From NCBI GenBank assembly GCA_964036155.1, contig OZ038423.1:14151249-14215248 (forward strand): a stretch of 64,000 nt of DNA. The letters are read 5' to 3'. The DNA is from Diploscapter coronatus. Taxonomy: Eukaryota > Nematoda > Chromadorea > Rhabditida > Rhabditidae. The position numbers and the translations under genes were made by a program. The notes under the pieces are model-generated. The model had not been told where the DNA came from. It saw nothing but the letters and a program-made list of their open reading frames with translations, and made no database searches. Numbering within the stretch: the stretch's first letter is position 1; the number at the start of each line of letters is the position of its first letter. Below, piece by piece: positions 33,119 to 46,354 of this stretch.

Positions 33119-36100
33119 TTTCAGGATGAAATATGATGATCTGAACATGAATAGTTAAAAGTGAAGATATGATAAATTGTATCAGATAATGCAATAGTCA
33201 TAGATGAATCAATAAATGTAAGAAAAATGTGATTAAAAATGAGACGATCGCGTTTTTATTCGCAAAAGTTATGAATAACGAAATTTTATCGCCGAAAATA
33301 ACGTCAACGTGCGTTTTACGCTCACTATCAAAGAGCGGAAAATCGATTGCAACCACGCTTTAGTTATGACTCACTCTAAAAGCGCTCAATTCTATGATTA
33401 TTCGCTCTGAATAGGTACAAGTTTAAAAAGTTTTATCCTAGACAGTTTTTAGACTTCTATTTTATAATGTTGAACTAAAGATTACTTGGTTGGCATTTCA
33501 ATGATGAATGAGTAAAGACGACTGATAAGTGTTAAGTTCAGCAAAGCTGATAAGTTAACAAAGAGCACGAGTGAGGAGAAAAGAAAGAGGGAAAAATGAA
33601 ATTGAACTCGGAAAATGACGCATTTTGGCGGAGAACTCGAAAGAAAGCGTTGAAATGTCGACAGTGTGGAAATTTGAAATGTGACATGCCGAGTGATTCT
33701 GATGTGATGATTTGGCAGAAAGATTTGAGGTTTCAGATCAAAACTTGGAATAAAAAATCTTTGAAGTCTTTGTAGCAAACCAAGAGGAAAATATCAATGA
33801 TGATCCTCAGGTGGTAATCTGATTGAATATTTATTTTATCAAGTAATTTTCTTCAATGAAGTTCAGTCAAGAGTTTTGAAGCGGAGTGTGAAATGCGGCG
33901 TCAGGAAAAATATGACGTGAAAATGATCTAGCCGTCAAAACATTCAATTTCAAACCGACTGGGAATGTTCACTGGGGGTAAAAAATGCGAAACTAAAGAC
34001 TAAATTCCAAAACGTGGCGTAAACAAATTGATTTTCTGTAGATTTTAGATATAGATAAATTGAATTTCATAAAATGGGGGATAAATTTTTGAATTCAGAC
34101 TGAAAATAATGAAGTCTGAGCTCAATTGAGCTATAAAATCCACTTATTGCTTCTTCAATTCGAAATAAAGTGTTTCAAGAAGCTAGGAAATAATTTTCCA
34201 AGAAAATTTTGAAGAGATATCAGCTTGCAAAATTCTTTGCGAAAACTGACGCAAAGGTTATTCCTTGAGAAGATCGGTTTTACAAAAGTGCAAAAACTTT
34301 CACATGACTTGAAAGTTTTTGCCTAACATAATCAAATTTTTCCAGATTTTTGTCTAAAATTAAAAAAAAATTCGTACTAACCTTCGAATTTTCGGTTAAA
34401 AGAATATTTCTAGCTTCTACTAGTAGTTCAGAACAGCCGAAAACTCGAATAACTCTCGTTTTTGAGGAGTTGACTGATTTTCTTACAGCCTCAGAATCAG
34501 TTAGAATGAGTCTAGAAAGAAAGAGAAATAAGCATTCTTTTCCTTCGGTTCATTGTGATAGACTTTTTGTGATTGAGAGGGGAGATTCACCCGCTTGCCC
34601 CGAAAACTGAGGATCTCAGGGATAAAGGGAGATTTATTTCCGTGTCAAATGAGTCATTCAAGTCATTCATCGAGTGCTCGAGGGCCACTACATTTCATTT
34701 CAACGCGTTTTGTATCTTGATCCAGACGTGTTTTCGCAAATAATCTATCTTTCAATGGTTTTAAACATTTGTTTTCAAAATAATTCTAAAATTCATGCAT
34801 TTTTGAGAAGTTTTCATGAGTAAATGTGTGTTTCTTTCTGAAAGGAGACTTGTATCTTGATGATCTAGACGTTTTGTTTCGTAAATAATAGATCATTCAA
34901 AATGTTTCTCACGTTCAAAAGAGTATCCTACATTAGTGCTAGCAAAATTAGAGTTAGATGATTTTGGTATTATCACTGACCGATAACTTGAGACGAAATA
35001 AATGATTCAGAAATTCAAATATGCAAAATGTGTATTGCGCATTCACAAATAGTCGTCTACCTCATTTCTTGAATACGATATAAATAGCGTAAAGTCTGAT
35101 GAAAACAATTCTCTAATTTCCACGCGTCAAAAGGCAGCGTCATTTATTTCGTCTCAAATAATCGATTATTGATAACAGCTGTCTTCTAGAATTTTGATTT
35201 TCATATCAAATTCTTCACATCTATAACATTCTAACGAACTTATCATAGATCTGAATGGATTCGTGAAATTTTTAGCCTAAAAATTTCATTTTTTTTTTAC
35301 CTTAATCTAATTTTTAGGATAAGTTTACTGACGAATGACATGTTTCAAAAATAATCCAAAATCTTTGATTATCTAACTTCTTTTTCAAGCACTTTCTGCA
35401 TTCTTTTCACGACTTATCTAGGTGCTTTGATCCTCTCAAGCATAAACAAATGACCTATCCTCGCCCATTCCAACCTATCAATCGATTTTGACAAATGTTT
35501 AGATACAAAGTTTTCTAAAGCAGAATTTATTAAGGTAATTCGAGAAAGATAAAAATTGCTAGCACATTGTCAGATAATCTTTCTTATATTATCAGTTATA
35601 TTTTTAAAAAATAGGCACGGTAAAAATTGTTTAAATTTTCAGATATCATTGTTAGAATTTCAACTTTCTTCAAAAATAAAAAAGAATTTTCTTTCAATAT
35701 CGATTTTATTGCGATCCAAGTAATAACGAAAACGAAATAACATCAAATTGAGGAGTAAGAAGATGTGGTGTGCTTATATAAACACGTTTAGCCGTAAATG
35801 TCAGTTCACCTTATGAATTATTTTTGGAAATATTCTGGGTCCATTTTTCTAAATTTCAGTTCTACCTCCAAATACTTCCAAGGTATTATCCTCTACGGTC
35901 TAAAAGTAACACGAGTCAAATAATAACAAATGGACTGCATTTTTCAACGAAAAACTACAGTGTGAACATGAATCAAGTGTTCAAGAAGTAAATGAAATGA
36001 GTACGGTTAAATGCTATGGTCATGGAAAAAGAGGAAAACAACGAGGACAGAACTACATTTTAGTTTGTAAATATCAGGCAAATAAAACATCTAGATCTAG

Positions 36101-36993
36101 AAAATTTTCAAGCAAAATGTCCGAGCTTCATTTTTATTCGCCCAAAAACGATAAGGTGCTCAAATTATCGAAAGTTAGTCGTCAAGTCTAAAATACAAAG
36201 AATTGTATGTAACATCTAAAAATTATGCAACTTTTGTATTTTAGAATTCTCGAAACGTACGATATGTGTGAGAAATGGATATAGAAAAATGGGAGATGAT
36301 TTCAAAAATCACAACTCCCACCTTTCAAAGAATAGTGCACAGCACTGAGCAAAAATAAAAACAATTCAAATAACGAGGTGAGAAAATGACGAAAATACTC
36401 CCAATGGTAACAATAATGAACAAGTTAAAGTCGCACATCTGAGGGTACCGAATATCATTTTTAAAATGGGGCTATTATTAGTAACACAAAAACGTGTTGG
36501 ATATAAGAATCCAATCATTCTAAAGGAGTAACACACAAATTACAGACAGGTATTATCATATTGGTCGGAACAATGACAAACTATGATAAGAAAAAAATAT
36601 GGTGAGAAAAAGAAAATACATCAAATTTAACGAAAATTTTGTACACCAGTTCTGGTTAACTTTGAGGCAAATGTACTTGTAATATTTTGGAAAATGAGAT
36701 TTTTCTATCATAAAATGAATCTAGTTTCTCAAAATTATTAGTTTTATCAATTTTCAAGAGAAAGTTCATAAATTTTTAGTCATTCAATACAAAAATTGGT
36801 GAATGACAACTATCAAAAAGCTCATTTTCTCATCCATATGAATTTGTTACTCCTTTCTTTTCTGTTGCACCCCTTTTCCAATGTAGCATACCACTTTTCA
36901 ATAATAAGATAATTTGATTGCCTACTTTTCCCAGATCTTTTTCAATTCAGCCTGTATTTAGGGAGCCTTCCTGAACTTCCCCGAGCCCTCTCC
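33119..36993. other. Long gene-poor region (3.9 kb)
   Basis: It separates the start of pcs-1 from the end of the EMSY gene. Several short open frames exist (for example 34350-34610 plus and 33482-33778 minus) but none has acceptor/donor support, a signal peptide or a recognisable motif. The first few hundred bases left of pcs-1 should contain its promoter. I see no RNA gene or repeat array. Confidence 0.5.
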
Positions 36994-39900
36994 TCAGACC
37001 ATCTGATTGCTGGAGTCCCTTCTCTGCTCGAGGATAGGGGGAATGGAGGTAAAGAATTCAGAGACATCATCTTCGAGCGAATTCGCCTCGTCAGGAGCCG
37101 CGGATGTCGAGCCGGACGGGTCGGAAGCCGTCTGAAAATTCCATTCATTTTTCTTTCAAAAGCTGACGCCAATTTATAAAATTTCTTGTAGATCTTTTTC
37201 GAAATTTCGAAGACTCCACGAAATTTGTAATATCTTCAGTAGGACAAAGATTCGCACTGAGAAGAAAAAGGATGAAGGTAATTCAAAAGTCATAAATACA
37301 TTTCAAAAATTTATAGATCCATATCAAATTTTCTATTTTCAATGCTTATAATAATCATCAAGATTTCACCTCTTCCTTCTCCTTCTCGTTGTTCTGGCAT
37401 TCCAGGGCTTCTTCTTGTGGAGCGGCAGTCTTCAAGCGAAGGACGTCATTCGTGTCCTTAAAATCTCGAAAATAAAATCTTGAAGAGAAAATCTAGTGAT
37501 TTTTCTGGAAATTTATTTTGAAAAAGGCCAATATGATGAAAAGATTCTTAGCAAAAATATAGCAGAAAGTCTCATAAAAATATTCTTTTAAAATCTTAGA
37601 AAATTTTTAAAATTTACTAAAGAATCCCGTACCATCTCAACGCTTTCCTCCTCGATGCCCCCTTCTGCTGTACCATTCAACGCTGTCGAGGTTCCAGGGT
37701 CCAAATGCTTCTGAAAAATTCATAAGTTTCACGAATTTCCTATCAAGTTGAATGAATAACAAGATTAGTTCAGTGAAGATGAATCACAATAAATTTGAAT
37801 TGACAAGAAAAATCGAGTGAACTGTAAAAACTTGGCATGAATAGTCGAGACCTCCTTTGAAGCCTATCGTTTTTTATTACAGAATTTCAAAGTTTCTTAC
37901 CTCCTTAATTTTCTCCCCGTCGCCTCCCAGAGATATTGACGCTGGATCGATTCCATTCGTGACTGAGAATGAGCCCGATTGGGGAATGGGAGAAGTCAAT
38001 GCAGAAGTCGAGGCTGAGGAGGCAGACACGGAAGAGAAGCCTTGACCCCCGGATGCTAGCTCCAAGAGATATTGGGCTTCTGGAAAATAAGCGAAACTAA
38101 ATTAGCTTCAAGAGAGCGAGGTAGGGAATGAGAATTTGAAAGAAGCGATGCTATTAATCAATGAGTTCGATTATTTCGAATAGATCCTATGGACATTTTA
38201 ATATGATAAATCTCAGAAAAATTCTATAGATTGAAGACCTGGAAAGCAAATGATTGTCTTGCGTTCTTCGCCATAGCTATCAAATTTTAGAAAATCGTGA
38301 ATTTTTTTTTTTTTAAATCCTACCCGACAAAATCCCCTTGGTCTGATCTTCCTTTTTCAAGTCATCAATCTCGATTTTCGAAGTTCCAGGCAAATTTGTC
38401 AGCTTTTCGTCGACGACTCGGGGGAAATTCTTCATTTCTTCGGGAGGAGTCGAGAGGGACCGGGAATTGGATGTAGGGGATGGAATGGGTGAAGGGTCGA
38501 AGGTCGAGGTCGAGGGCTGATTCGTAGGGAGTTGGTCCTGGAAGTTAAGAGGTGAGTGCTTTGAAATGTTGCTATTCGTGGAATTCAGCAGCAATTTGAC
38601 CCATTATCGATCATTTTTTAAATCATAATTTCGATTTTTCTGAAGCGTATTTAAAAAGTAATTTATGGACGGGGAAAAATGATAGATTTCAAAACAATTC
38701 AAATTTTCCCATTGGAAAACCCAATGCATTGCTCGTAAAACTCGTCTCTCGGGTTTCTCTATTTGAATCAAACATATTTCAAATCTCTGGACCTGATTCG
38801 TAGGCGTAGCACTGACGGATCTAGGGGTCGTCAACGGTGGAGGAGTGAATCTGCCATTTGTCACTACGGGTTTACGCCGCTCCGTGAATCTGCTGAGGTA
38901 CGGAGGGTCGCTCGGAGTGGACGACAAATTCGACGAGGAAACTGGGGGAGAAGTCGGTGCCTTGGCCGAGAGATAACTAGCCGAGGCAGAGGCTGGCAAC
39001 ACTCGGACAGGAATACGCCCTGAGGAAGGGGATCTGAAATATTTTGGAATTTCGGATAACTTCCTCAAATTTAGACAGAGTGATCATCATAAAATGTCAG
39101 GATGGTGTTTTTGCTGATGGAATTGAGATTTTATAAAATGGAAAAAGATCATAGTCTAGCAGAACGAGAAAAGCATGTTTCGAATAGTTCAAAGATAGAG
39201 TAAGACTTTCTCACTTTAGTGACGCTATCATCTTTCGTACTGCTCAAAGCAGAGACGACAATTTCAATCAAAAATAAAATACTTTTTCTATCTTCCAAAA
39301 TTTCTAATCGTTACATCGAAAATTCAAGTATTTTTGCTGCACACTGATTTGATATATAAAAAAAAGATTCCAGTCCCTAGATTCATAGAAGTAGGTCTAA
39401 TCTTATCAGTAGAAAAGTCCTACTGATTAGCATAAGTTCTGTATCGGTTGTAGGGAGTAACGTGCTGGCCGGTGCCTCCAAGCCCCCCGATTCCAAACCG
39501 ACTGCTCGACTGCTGCAGTGCGCCTGTTTGCATCAGATACTCCCCTGTTGTCATCGACATTCGGGGTCGTTTCAGAAGAGCTGCAAATATTTTCCTTAAA
39601 TTTTAGAAAGAATTTCCAGGTTTAGTAAACTCTGGAAATACGTACTTTTTCTGGTGATATATATTCATTTTGAAAACAAAACAAAAATATCATTCAATAA
39701 TTCAGATTCTAGAGAATATAATAAGCACTAGTAATGCCGGAACTGTCTTTTATCAAATACCGAAAGAAAACACAAATTTCAAAGTATTCTCATAAATTCC
39801 TGAAACCGACACATTTTGATAAATGCAGGTATATCCTTCGAAAAATCATAAAGAACATGTTCCAATAATTCTCTCTTCAAAATAAATCAGCGATTAAAAA

Positions 39901-42900
39901 CCCGTTGCTCTGGATCGGATTCGACCAAATTATCAAATTCGAAAAATTTGACTAACTAGGTCCATTTTCATCGATGCCCGTTCCATATTTGTAGTGATGA
40001 GGCAGATCCTTGTCCCCAAAGGCAGTGGAGGGCATTGCTGAGTGATTGTCATCGGGAAAGAACGGCGGGGGAGAGGTGCGGCCATTGTGCGAAGGAGTCA
40101 ACGGAGGCACGCCTGCAAAAAAATAGTAAGTCTCAAAAAATTTGAACTATGAAATTGATAATTTATAACTATTAGACATTTTTCGGAGTGAATTCAATCT
40201 AAAAAGTCTTTCATAATTTCTCATTTAGGATTAGGTTTTGTGATGCTATCTTTCCGAAAAAGAAACAAAAAAAACATTTAAAGCAAATTCGCTGTATATC
40301 TCAAAAAAAAAATCCCTCTCCAATATTCATAATTGAATAGAGCGGTTCGCAATCGCAATGAACTGTTTGTAGATAATAAAATCCTCACCGGACTGCAAAG
40401 CTGAGAACGAGGCCAATGCAGCTGAATCGCTGCTTTCAGAAATGCCCCTTCCTTGTCCCATTCCACTTCCTCCTCCGTTCAGATCCTGCATTCCCCTGGG
40501 CGGCTGGTAGATGTGCGTCACGTGATTCTGTGACATCAAATGGGCGGCCAGACCGTTCGGGTTGCGGCGGGCCACTTTAGAACTGAAAATTTTCTATTGT
40601 ATTTTTTTTAATCATTTTCCCTAAAGAGGCTCGAAAATTTAAAAGGACTGTAAATTGTATTGAAGAAAAAACTTGATAGCTACACTCGATGTTTCAAATA
40701 TATTATTAGTATACTGATAATTTTATCATCCGTGCATCAAAGGGGCACATTTCGAAAGATACTAGTTGAAATTGCTTGAAATCTAGTTTCTAAACATCGA
40801 ATGATTAAAGAACGGGGCTAAACTATAATTTACGAGAATTGATCAAATAACACGCAGATTTGAAATATTGGGGAACGTTTATCCTAATTCGACTACTTCC
40901 CATCAGGTAAATCCACTCGAGAATAGAAAAGAAAGAAGGAAAGAAAATAATTCTAACTTGTCTGACCCCCATCTCTTGTCTGGATTGCCTCTGGGTGGTT
41001 TGACGCCGTTGTGGGTTGGCTCGAAGACGAAAGGTCTTGCTCTGGCACAGTCCGAGTCCCTCTCCTTCGATCGGGACGAGCCCAAAGAGGAGCCAGCCGC
41101 TCTTCTCCTCCTTCGAACGGGATTGTTCAGCAGAGCTTCTTCCTGGAAAATTAGATATCTTTTACAAGTCTGGATACTACTTTTTTTGTTTAAAACGAAT
41201 TATTTAAGCTGAATTCAATCTCTAAAAAATTGTTTTTTTAATTTTCAGCTACTCCCTTCATGAAATACTATTCATTCCACGAAATGTCGAGGTGAGCTTC
41301 ATAAAAAGCTGAAAAATCACTGGATACGTTTCAAAAGGCTCTACATTTCAACTCCCAATATTTGCTGGCAGTTCATCTATCACCTGTTTTCTATACTTCA
41401 ATCTTTTAGGTTAAATAGTCCTCACCGCGACTTGCTGGGAAATCCTGGCGATGAACTCGTTGATGGCCTCGGGCGAGGAGTCGATAGCTCCAGTTGAAGT
41501 TTTGGGCAGCAGAGACGCAGAAGACGTGATCGATTTGGGTGGCTGCGAGGACGAGATGCCTTCTGAAATTATATAAATTTAAAAATAGAAGATTTATCAA
41601 GGCCGTCCTATTTTCTAAATTTTTAGCAGCAAAAGATCTTGAAATATTAAAATATGCTTAGTTTTTCCTACATAACGTTTCTACTTTTCATTGAGCAATT
41701 CGATCCTCAATTCTTGTGTATGATTAGAACTACGACTTCGAAGAAAAAAAATCGGAGAATTTTGATATTTGGATGCCCATAGTCCCATCTTTATTCATCC
41801 CAAATTCTTGCCTGTATGCACGGGACTCTGTCTCTGCATCTGTGCAATGGCATTTCCAACGGTGAGTGGCATGTTAGAAGGCATGCAGCCGATTGGCGTA
41901 TTTGCAGGGGTAGGGGCGGATTTTGGCGCAGAGGAGAACATACTGCTTGACACTTCCTGATTGACCAAGGGGTTCTGAAAACAACACTGGATTTTTTGAG
42001 AAAAGAATTATCAGAAAAAGAAACTTGATTATGAGGGATTTGGTAAAATCGTAGTTCTTGAAAGCAAGAAATTTGGAAGATACATTACTCTAGTTGTGTT
42101 ATTACTTTCATTGCCTTTTTCAGGGAGTGAATTTGGAAACTCAAAAATGATGCCTACCTTGGTTATATTAGCGATGAGAGCGTTGATCCGCTTTATATCA
42201 TCTTCCGAAGGACTGGGCTGGGGGCTCTGGAAAAAATAGTGTAAATTTGAACAAATTTCTTGAATCGGATAATGAAGTTTGAATTGTTCTAGGCACGATA
42301 AACATGGATAAATCAACTATGAAAATGTTAAAAATGAATCTAATGTTTCAATAATCTTCAAATCAAAATGTATTTCGTTATTTCTTTTTGGTCACTTTCT
42401 TTCATATATTCGAGATTATTCTATCGCGTCTGAAACAGCGCATCAATTATGTTTAAAAGTCATTCTTCAAAACGAATTCATTTTTTTCGTTTAGATATCA
42501 GCACAGCTCCCGTTCAAAATTAAAAAAAAAAATTATTTTTTCCAAGTCTAAATTATTCTCACCTTTCTAGGGTCTTGCAGATGCCGTTTTCTCCTTCCCC
42601 GTCCAGCCGTGTCCCCCCTCCTTTTGTAGGTTGGTGAAATGAGAGACGGGTTTGGAGATGCAGCTGAATCAGTTGGTTGGACTTGCTGGCTCGGAGCTGA
42701 GGAGCCTGGAATTTGTTTTATTTTTAGAAAATGAAGAATAAAAAATCAATCATTTTTAAGTTTTCTAGTATTTCCACCTTTCACTTCATTCATTCAGAAA
42801 TAGAATGTTTCTTTCAAACCTTCAAATAAAATGTCCACATTTTTACATTGTTCACCTTCATTCATTTTACACAAAGTAGTAATATATTTTGAGAAGCTGC

Positions 42901-45021
42901 AAGATTCCTTTCAAAATTTTCGAATTTACCCGGTCTAGTATAGTTGTTCTCATGTCTCGGTGCTCTCTTTGTGGAGGCAGAGCCGACCGCGGCTGCATTG
43001 AAGGGCGGCGCGTATATCGGAGTCTCGTTCGGCACGATCCGATCGTTTCGTCGCATCTCCGAATCCAGCAGGAACTTGCGGGCTCGCTCCGGAACTAGAA
43101 ATAAGATTTTTTAATTCGTTGAATTTTCGAAACGAGAGCGGAATATTCTTGAAATTTCCAATTTTGGAATTGAAAATCATTGAAGCGTACGATTTTCGTA
43201 TTTTGAAATCGTAAAAGTATGTGTATTAGCATCTTGCTCACTGAGTAGATTTCGAAACTTGCTCAAACCTACTGTTAGAATTTTATATCTTGAATTTGAG
43301 TGCGTACACAAATTACTGCTTATTCCAACGGGTTGATTTTGAAATTTCAGAAACCTATTTAATTTTCTTTTCTTTAATATATTATAGAGCACTATAGCTA
43401 AATGTTTCGTAAATCACTTCCCTTATTTTCAACATCATCTTCAATTCTTTAAATTCATATCAGAATTTTTTTTTTTTTTCAAACCCCCCTCTTTTATTTC
43501 TAATTTGCTCGAAATCTACCATAGGACTCTTTGTGCATCTGGAGAAGATGAGCCAGACAGACGTCTTCATCCTGAGTCATGGAATTGTGCTTCTGCGCCA
43601 GGGAGAGCAACTCGTTCGCTACAGCTGAGGTCGCCTGGTCTTCGCACTGAAAATTGAAAAATCGATAAATTTAGGGTGAGGTTCAAATATTTTTGCAAAG
43701 TTCCGGCAAATATACTGTATGTGCCTTTTCAACAATTCGAGTAAAAATTTATTATTCCACAAAAACTTTGAAGCATATCCCATTTTTTAACTTGAAAAAA
43801 ATACATTTTATAAAATAAAAAATAACCTCAAATTCCTGACTCGGAGGCGGTACCAAACTGAAAGTGTCTCCTATCAAAGGAGGCTCTTTGGTCGCGTGTG
43901 CATTCAGCCACTTGAGAGAGCAGTTGTAAGAGGGGTTCAGTCTGAAATTTTTAAATTTGCTTTTTCGATTTAAAAATGTTTCATTTTCCAAACTGGAAAG
44001 TTCATCTCTTCTTACTCATTATATTGCGCATCCCAAAATGAAGCGAAAGTCGATTATTTATTTTTACGCTTACTTTGTAGAAACTCTGTCCAAGACGGGA
44101 TCATTTGCCACTCGACGCAATTCAGACGCGTATTTCGTGTCGGGAATTCTGCAATTCGATAACTAAGAATGTAAGTTACAGAAATTTCCAGATTTTAATC
44201 ATGAAACCTGGCATTGCTCCACCAATGTTCTTTTCAAATAAAATAATTCGTATCAAAAATATGCAGCTTTTCGTCTTTTGATATGCTACGTGTAAGTTTC
44301 AAAATATCAAAACTTCTGGCTAAAATTAAATTCGATAGTTGAATGGGGAAATAGCATCCATCAAAAATCATAAATAAACAGGAAAAGACTCACGAGAGCG
44401 ATGTTTTGATGTGGTCGAGAAGGGTCTCTTTGTACTGACTCAGCTGGCCCTGGGCTCGGTAAGCGGTCACGATTGCGGAAAACGCGTTCAGTTCTGAAAC
44501 ATTGTTAATGGAAAAGTGAAATTTTTAATTCAAAAATAATAATTACCAAGTTCTCTGAGAATATAGCAGCAGTCTTCTTCATCCCAGTCCTCGTTCATTA
44601 CCTGAAAAAATACATTCTCAGAAAAGTTAAGAAATGTTGCAAGAAAGTTATTGTACCATATTATGTTTATTTTCGTTAATTTATATTTACCGGCTCATTT
44701 CGAATATTTACCCTCAGTAAAAAACTACTCTAAATTGCTGACAGAAATGATCAGACTTCTCCAAACTCGATATTTTCAACAGAAAAAGAAGACATGCTCT
44801 TTTCCCCTCTCGATATGATATATTATTTTTCTGTGGGTTGAGTTTGGAGAAGTCTGAACATATGCCATGCAAATTTTGCCATGATAAATTTTAAAAAAGG
44901 TCACCCCTTATTTAATTTCAAATTCCAAATAGGTATGCTAGAAGAATTTTTTTTAAAAATATCTTAAATTACAAAGAAAAAGATCTACCTGACGATAGGG
45001 CGACGATTCAGTGTCGGTCAT
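36994..45021 (-). CDS. emsy-1: EMSY-like ENT-domain chromatin protein
   Basis: Twenty-one minus-strand exons from 45021-44989 to 37131-36994 keep one frame of 936 residues. Residues about 12-95 form an ENT domain (E-D-C-C-Y-I-L-R-E-L-E-L-N-A-F, Y-R-A-Q-G-Q-L, E-L-R-R-V-A-N-D), the hallmark of EMSY. The rest is low-complexity, rich in Ser, Pro, Thr and Ala, with basic patches such as R-R-G-D-T-A-G-R-G-R-R-K-R and R-R-R-R. It ends in an acidic stretch and E-F-F-T-S-I-P-P-I-L-E. EMSY proteins act in the nucleus with Sin3/HDAC-type complexes; in C. elegans EMSY-1 is reported in a SIN-3 complex. Exon 10 uses an apparent GC donor (41810-41811). At the exon ending 39424 the donor GTAG overlaps an in-frame TAG, so retention of that intron would end the protein at about residue 625. 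Confidence 0.88.
44751..44857. repeat. Hairpin element in EMSY intron
   Basis: TCAGACTTCTCCAAACTC (44751-44768) pairs perfectly with GAGTTTGGAGAAGTCTGA (44840-44857); the inner arms continue to pair with mismatches. It is not related by eye to the hairpins of the receptor cluster. It lies in the first intron within the coding region. Confidence 0.8.
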
Positions 45022-46354
45022 TTCTTTTTTTCGAATTTCCAGTGCCGTATTTAGACGTCAAGTTGCTCGCATTTGCTGTAGAACAGGCTGATTGGAAACG
45101 TGCTCAAAGTTGAAACTCTGAAATTTGAAAATAAATAAAATCACATGATAAATTTCCGAAAAAAATCGACAATTTTGGGAAAATGATATCAAAATGCGCA
45201 TAAGTTTCTGGAGAGGAAAAAGTGAATAAAATTAGAAAAGTTGGGAATTGTGATGGTGAAAAATGTATATATTTCAGAAAAGAATATAATTTTAGGAAGA
45301 TTCCTCAAATTTCGTGAGAAAAATATCGGAGAATTTGAAAGTTAACCAATTTTGTAAAACGAGAATCGAATCGATAAACTAGGCGCAAAATGAATTGACA
45401 ATTTGTTGGCGCAGAGTTTCGCCCAGGCAAAATGAAAAGCGAATCGTGAAAAGGAAAACGGGGAAACGAAGGCAGAAAAGAGGCAGGGCGAAAATCGATA
45501 AATAGAGCGAAAATGAGAAATAGCAGGCGGAAGGAGAGAGCGCAGAGAGGTTAGCAAAGAGAGGATGGAGGGGCCAACAAATGTGAAGATTCAATAAACT
45601 ATCCAGAAACTATTAATTGGGGAATTAGCCGAGATAATTGGGGTAATTAAATATCATCGAAAGAAGAATGACATGAGAACGATGCAGTCCTAGAAGTTGA
45701 GTTTGACAAAGTGCAAAGTATTGGGTGAATTTTGAAAAATGTAAAGAAATGAGACAATTGGGCAGTTAACGAGATAACTGAATTAATTATCGATAGGCAA
45801 TTGAGCAATTATTCGAAAAACAAATGTTTTTAGCAGAGCAAAGAAAGTTTCAAGAACTCCGACGTGAATCACGAATTTCGAAACCCGGTCTTGATAGACC
45901 TCTCAAAATTCTCTCGGTAATTGCCCTAATTACACGTTTTCCTAATTGTCAACCTCAATAATCATTAAGATTCTAGAAACGCTTTCCAAAAATTCTATCG
46001 AAAATCCCAATTTCGCCATTTTTAAGATTTCTAGGAAATCGACGCAATCAATACCAAAAACTTCGTAAAATTCCGCAAAAACTGACCTGAATGGTCCGGA
46101 AGGTTTTGGGGGTTCTTCTGATTTTGCTGCGGGAAAACGTCGGTCGATCGGGAAATTTGGAATGGTGCCAAAAAATGCGACGCGCGAAGCGAAAAGAAAA
46201 GAAAGGGTCGAATAACGAAAGAGAACGCAAACGCGCTCCGCTTACACTCGAGCCACGCCCACTTCGCTTATTTCCGCGCCTCTCCTTGCATTTTTATCGT
46301 AGCGATTTTTAGGCTCCCCATTTCTTTACTTCACCAAGGAGTCGCGGGTGCGAA
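45022..46354. promoter_or_regulatory. Divergent promoter and 5' UTR region, emsy-1 / rpl-19
   Basis: The starts of emsy-1 (minus, 45021) and rpl-19 (plus, 46355) face away from each other. A minus-strand 5' UTR exon probably ends at about 46086 with CATTCAG followed by GTCAGT. The interval 46150-46320 is GC-richer than its surroundings and contains GCCACGCCCAC and TTTCCGCGCCTCTCC, typical of housekeeping promoters. The element boundaries are inferred. Confidence 0.5.

Noticed and set aside
34350..34610. Plus-strand open frame of 86 codons in the gene-poor region
   Set aside because: No recognisable motif, no signal peptide, and composition equal to the noncoding flanks.
38763..39023. Plus-strand open frame of 86 Arg-rich codons
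   Set aside because: It is the antisense shadow of a GC-rich EMSY exon (38793-39033).
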